From Paracoccaceae bacterium (lineage in GTDB: Bacteria > Pseudomonadota > Alphaproteobacteria > Rhodobacterales > Rhodobacteraceae): 7,249 nucleotides of DNA. The stretch covers positions 1 to 7,249 of the forward strand of contig SLQN01000188.1 of the NCBI GenBank assembly GCA_007131465.1, written 5' to 3'. Positions 6,004 through 7,249 of the stretch are shown in pieces. Both the position numbers and the translations under genes were made by a program. Numbering within the stretch: the first letter of the stretch is position 1; each line of letters opens with the position of its first letter. The notes below the pieces were generated by a model that ran no database searches, had not been told where the DNA came from, and saw nothing but the letters and a program-made list of their open reading frames with translations.

Positions 6004-6185
6004 TCCTTTCTGCCTGGGTGGGGATACAGGTCATCTTTGTTTTGTCGGTGGTCTGCAAGCTACGCATGTTAACGAATTTGGGTGCTTGCGGAAGGAATCG
6101 TCATATTCCCGTTACACGCAGATTGTACGCGGTACGGGTCGTCAACCTTGCCCCCTCGGGGGTGTTAACAAGAGGAGCATATTTT
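6004..6185 (+). promoter_or_regulatory. Leader region of pstS
   Basis: This region must hold the pstS promoter unless transcription comes from further upstream, but I see no convincing -35/-10 pair. TTGTCG (6043-6048) with CATGTT (6065-6070) is only a weak candidate. A GC-rich hairpin (CCCC 6151-6154 with GGGG 6159-6162, CTCG loop) ends 9 bases before the Shine-Dalgarno sequence GAGGAG (6172-6177), which is 8 bases from the ATG. No good Pho box (two CTGTCAT-like repeats 11 bp apart) is seen. Confidence 0.4.
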
Positions 6186-7151
6186 ATGCGCCAATCTTTC
6201 ACTCTGACTGCAGCAGTGTCCGTTCTGGCTTTGACGGTCGGCATGGCGAATGCGCAGCAAGTTGATCCCAACCTGCCCGCCTATGAAGCTGTCTCGGGCG
6301 TATCCGGCAACCTGACCTCGATCGGGTCGGACACGCTCAACAACCTGATGACGCTGTGGTCGGAAGGTTTCCGCGGTTTCTATCCGAACGTGGCTGTTCA
6401 GATTCAGGGTGCAGGTTCGGGCACGGCCCCGCCCGCTCTGGTTGAAGGCACCGCCCAGTTCGGTCCGATGTCGCGCCCGATGCGCGGTTCCGAGATCGAG
6501 GAATTCGAAGCCCGTTTCGGCTACGAGCCGATCCCGATGCGTGGTGCGATCGACGCGATCGGTGTCTTCGTTCACCGCGACAACCCCGTGACCTGCCTGA
6601 GCCTGCAGGAAGTCGATGCGATCTTCTCCTCCACCCGCGCGGGCGGTGCTGACGAGGCGATCACCACCTGGGGTCAGGTCGGTGCAGAGGGCGAATGGGC
6701 AGATCGTCAGATTGCCACCTATGGCCGTAACTCGGCTTCGGGCACCTACGGCTATTTCCGCGAAGTGGCGCTGTTTGGTGGCGATTACAGCCCCGAAGTG
6801 CGTGAACAGCCCGGCTCCTCGACCGTGATTCAGGGTGTTGCTGCCGATCTTGGCGGCATCGGCTATTCGGGTGTGGGCTATGCGACCGCGGACGTGCGCG
6901 CGCTGGATATCCGTGGCGACGACGGCAACTGCTACACCACCGATGACGCGCCGGAAGGGACCTACCCGATTGCACGCTTCCTCTATGTCTACATGAATGT
7001 GGACCCGAATGCCGAACTGGAGCCGCTGCGCGCCGAATTCGTGCGCTACGTCTACAGCCAGGAAGGCCAGTGCGATGTCGTGCGCGCAGGTTTCTTCCCT
7101 GTCACTGCCCGCATCGCGGACTTGGATCTGGAAGCTTTCGGCCTGAAGTAA
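6186..7151 (+). CDS. pstS: PstS-family phosphate ABC transporter substrate-binding protein
   Basis: Periplasmic protein of 321 residues that should bind inorganic phosphate and deliver it to the PstCAB importer. Residues 1-23 form a Sec signal peptide (MRQSF, a hydrophobic core, then ANA with cleavage before QQ); there is no lipobox, so the protein is soluble. The mature part shows the oxyanion-binding loops of the family: SIGSDTLNNLM, GAGSGTAPPAL, GPMSRPM and GRNSASGTYGYFRE. It also has a conserved VDAIFSST segment. The ATG at 6186 is chosen because GAGGAG (6172-6177) is 8 bases upstream and the signal peptide begins there; the frame stays open further upstream but without those features. 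Expression under phosphate limitation is expected from the family, but no clear Pho box was seen. A strong terminator separates it from the next gene. Confidence 0.92.
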   Translation: MRQSFTLTAAVSVLALTVGMANAQQVDPNLPAYEAVSGVSGNLTSIGSDTLNNLMTLWSEGFRGFYPNVAVQIQGAGSGTAPPALVEGTAQFGPMSRPMRGSEIEEFEARFGYEPIPMRGAIDAIGVFVHRDNPVTCLSLQEVDAIFSSTRAGGADEAITTWGQVGAEGEWADRQIATYGRNSASGTYGYFREVALFGGDYSPEVREQPGSSTVIQGVAADLGGIGYSGVGYATADVRALDIRGDDGNCYTTDDAPEGTYPIARFLYVYMNVDPNAELEPLRAEFVRYVYSQEGQCDVVRAGFFPVTARIADLDLEAFGLK

Positions 7152-7166
7152 GGCGCGTGTTCCTTC

Positions 7167-7200
7167 GGGTGGGGCAGCGTGTGCTGCCCCACCCCTTTTT
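7167..7200 (+). terminator. Strong intrinsic terminator/attenuator between pstS and pstC
   Basis: GGGTGGGGCAGC (7167-7178) pairs perfectly with GCTGCCCCACCC (7183-7194) around a GTGT loop, followed by C and five T residues (7196-7200). The 12-bp GC-rich stem lies 15 bases after the pstS stop. It should end most transcripts there, leaving reduced read-through into the permease gene, and the stem may also protect the 3' end of pstS mRNA. Confidence 0.93.
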
Positions 7201-7224
7201 GTTCTCACCTGATGGACACTCAAC

Positions 7225-7249
7225 ATGAGCGATTTGGCCCAGACCACCA
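7225..7249 (+). CDS. pstC: Start of the probable phosphate permease gene (partial)
   Basis: The ATG at 7225 opens a frame reading MSDLAQTT to the window end, 73 bases after the pstS stop and past the terminator. Gene order in pst operons makes the PstC permease the expected product, but eight codons cannot show it. The upstream ribosome-binding site is weak. An ATG at 7212 in another frame is an alternative start. Partial at the right edge. Confidence 0.45.

Noticed and set aside
5934..6185. An N-terminal extension of the pstS reading frame starting at a GTG at 5934
   Set aside because: The extension has no ribosome-binding site and would bury the signal peptide that begins at 6186, where a well-spaced GAGGAG is present.
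4820..6185. An insertion sequence as the cause of the decayed region
   Set aside because: I see no transposase motifs, terminal inverted repeats or target duplications. A deletion explains the junction more simply.
6165..7247. A 360-codon open frame on the minus strand opposite pstS
   Set aside because: It is a frame shadow caused by the codon pattern of pstS. The plus strand has the signal peptide, family motifs, ribosome-binding site and terminator.
1..7249. CRISPR arrays, tRNA or rRNA genes, and defence or toxin-antitoxin systems
   Set aside because: No repeat-spacer pattern, RNA gene signature or matching protein families were seen on either strand.

Overview
The window looks like chromosomal DNA from an alphaproteobacterium of the Rhodobacteraceae type. 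That placement is an inference from the high GC content, the GC-rich third codon positions and the style of the proteins; no rRNA or other marker gene is present. Most of the window is conventional transport biology. I did not find a convincing new system.

Positions 1-250 hold hairpins and a doubtful leftward open frame. A likely promoter (222-249) then leads into a clear TPP (thiamine pyrophosphate) riboswitch at about 255-352. The riboswitch sits directly in front of a four-gene operon, ykoF-ykoE-ykoD-ykoC (354-3887). The operon encodes a thiamine-precursor-binding protein, a membrane substrate-binding S component, a double ATPase and an EcfT-type coupling protein. Together they form an energy-coupling-factor (ECF) ABC importer for thiamine or its hydroxymethylpyrimidine moiety, shut off when TPP is abundant. 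The last two gene junctions overlap, which suggests translational coupling.

Positions 3888-4144 contain a weak terminator and a possible 30-residue reading frame. A monocistronic-looking DJ-1/PfpI (Hsp31-like) gene follows at 4145-4819.

Positions 4820-6185 read as decayed DNA. There is a piece from the middle of a short-chain dehydrogenase/reductase (about 5124-5340), joined out of frame to the C-terminal part of a DUF3830 protein (about 5345-5653). After that comes an open stretch with no start codon that I cannot identify (5632-6003). This probably marks the deletion scar of a former catabolic gene cluster.

Positions 6186-7151 encode a secreted PstS-family phosphate-binding protein. A very strong intrinsic terminator follows (7167-7200), then the probable first codons of the permease gene pstC (7225 to the window end). 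This is the start of a pst phosphate-uptake operon in which the abundant periplasmic protein is probably made in excess of the membrane subunits.
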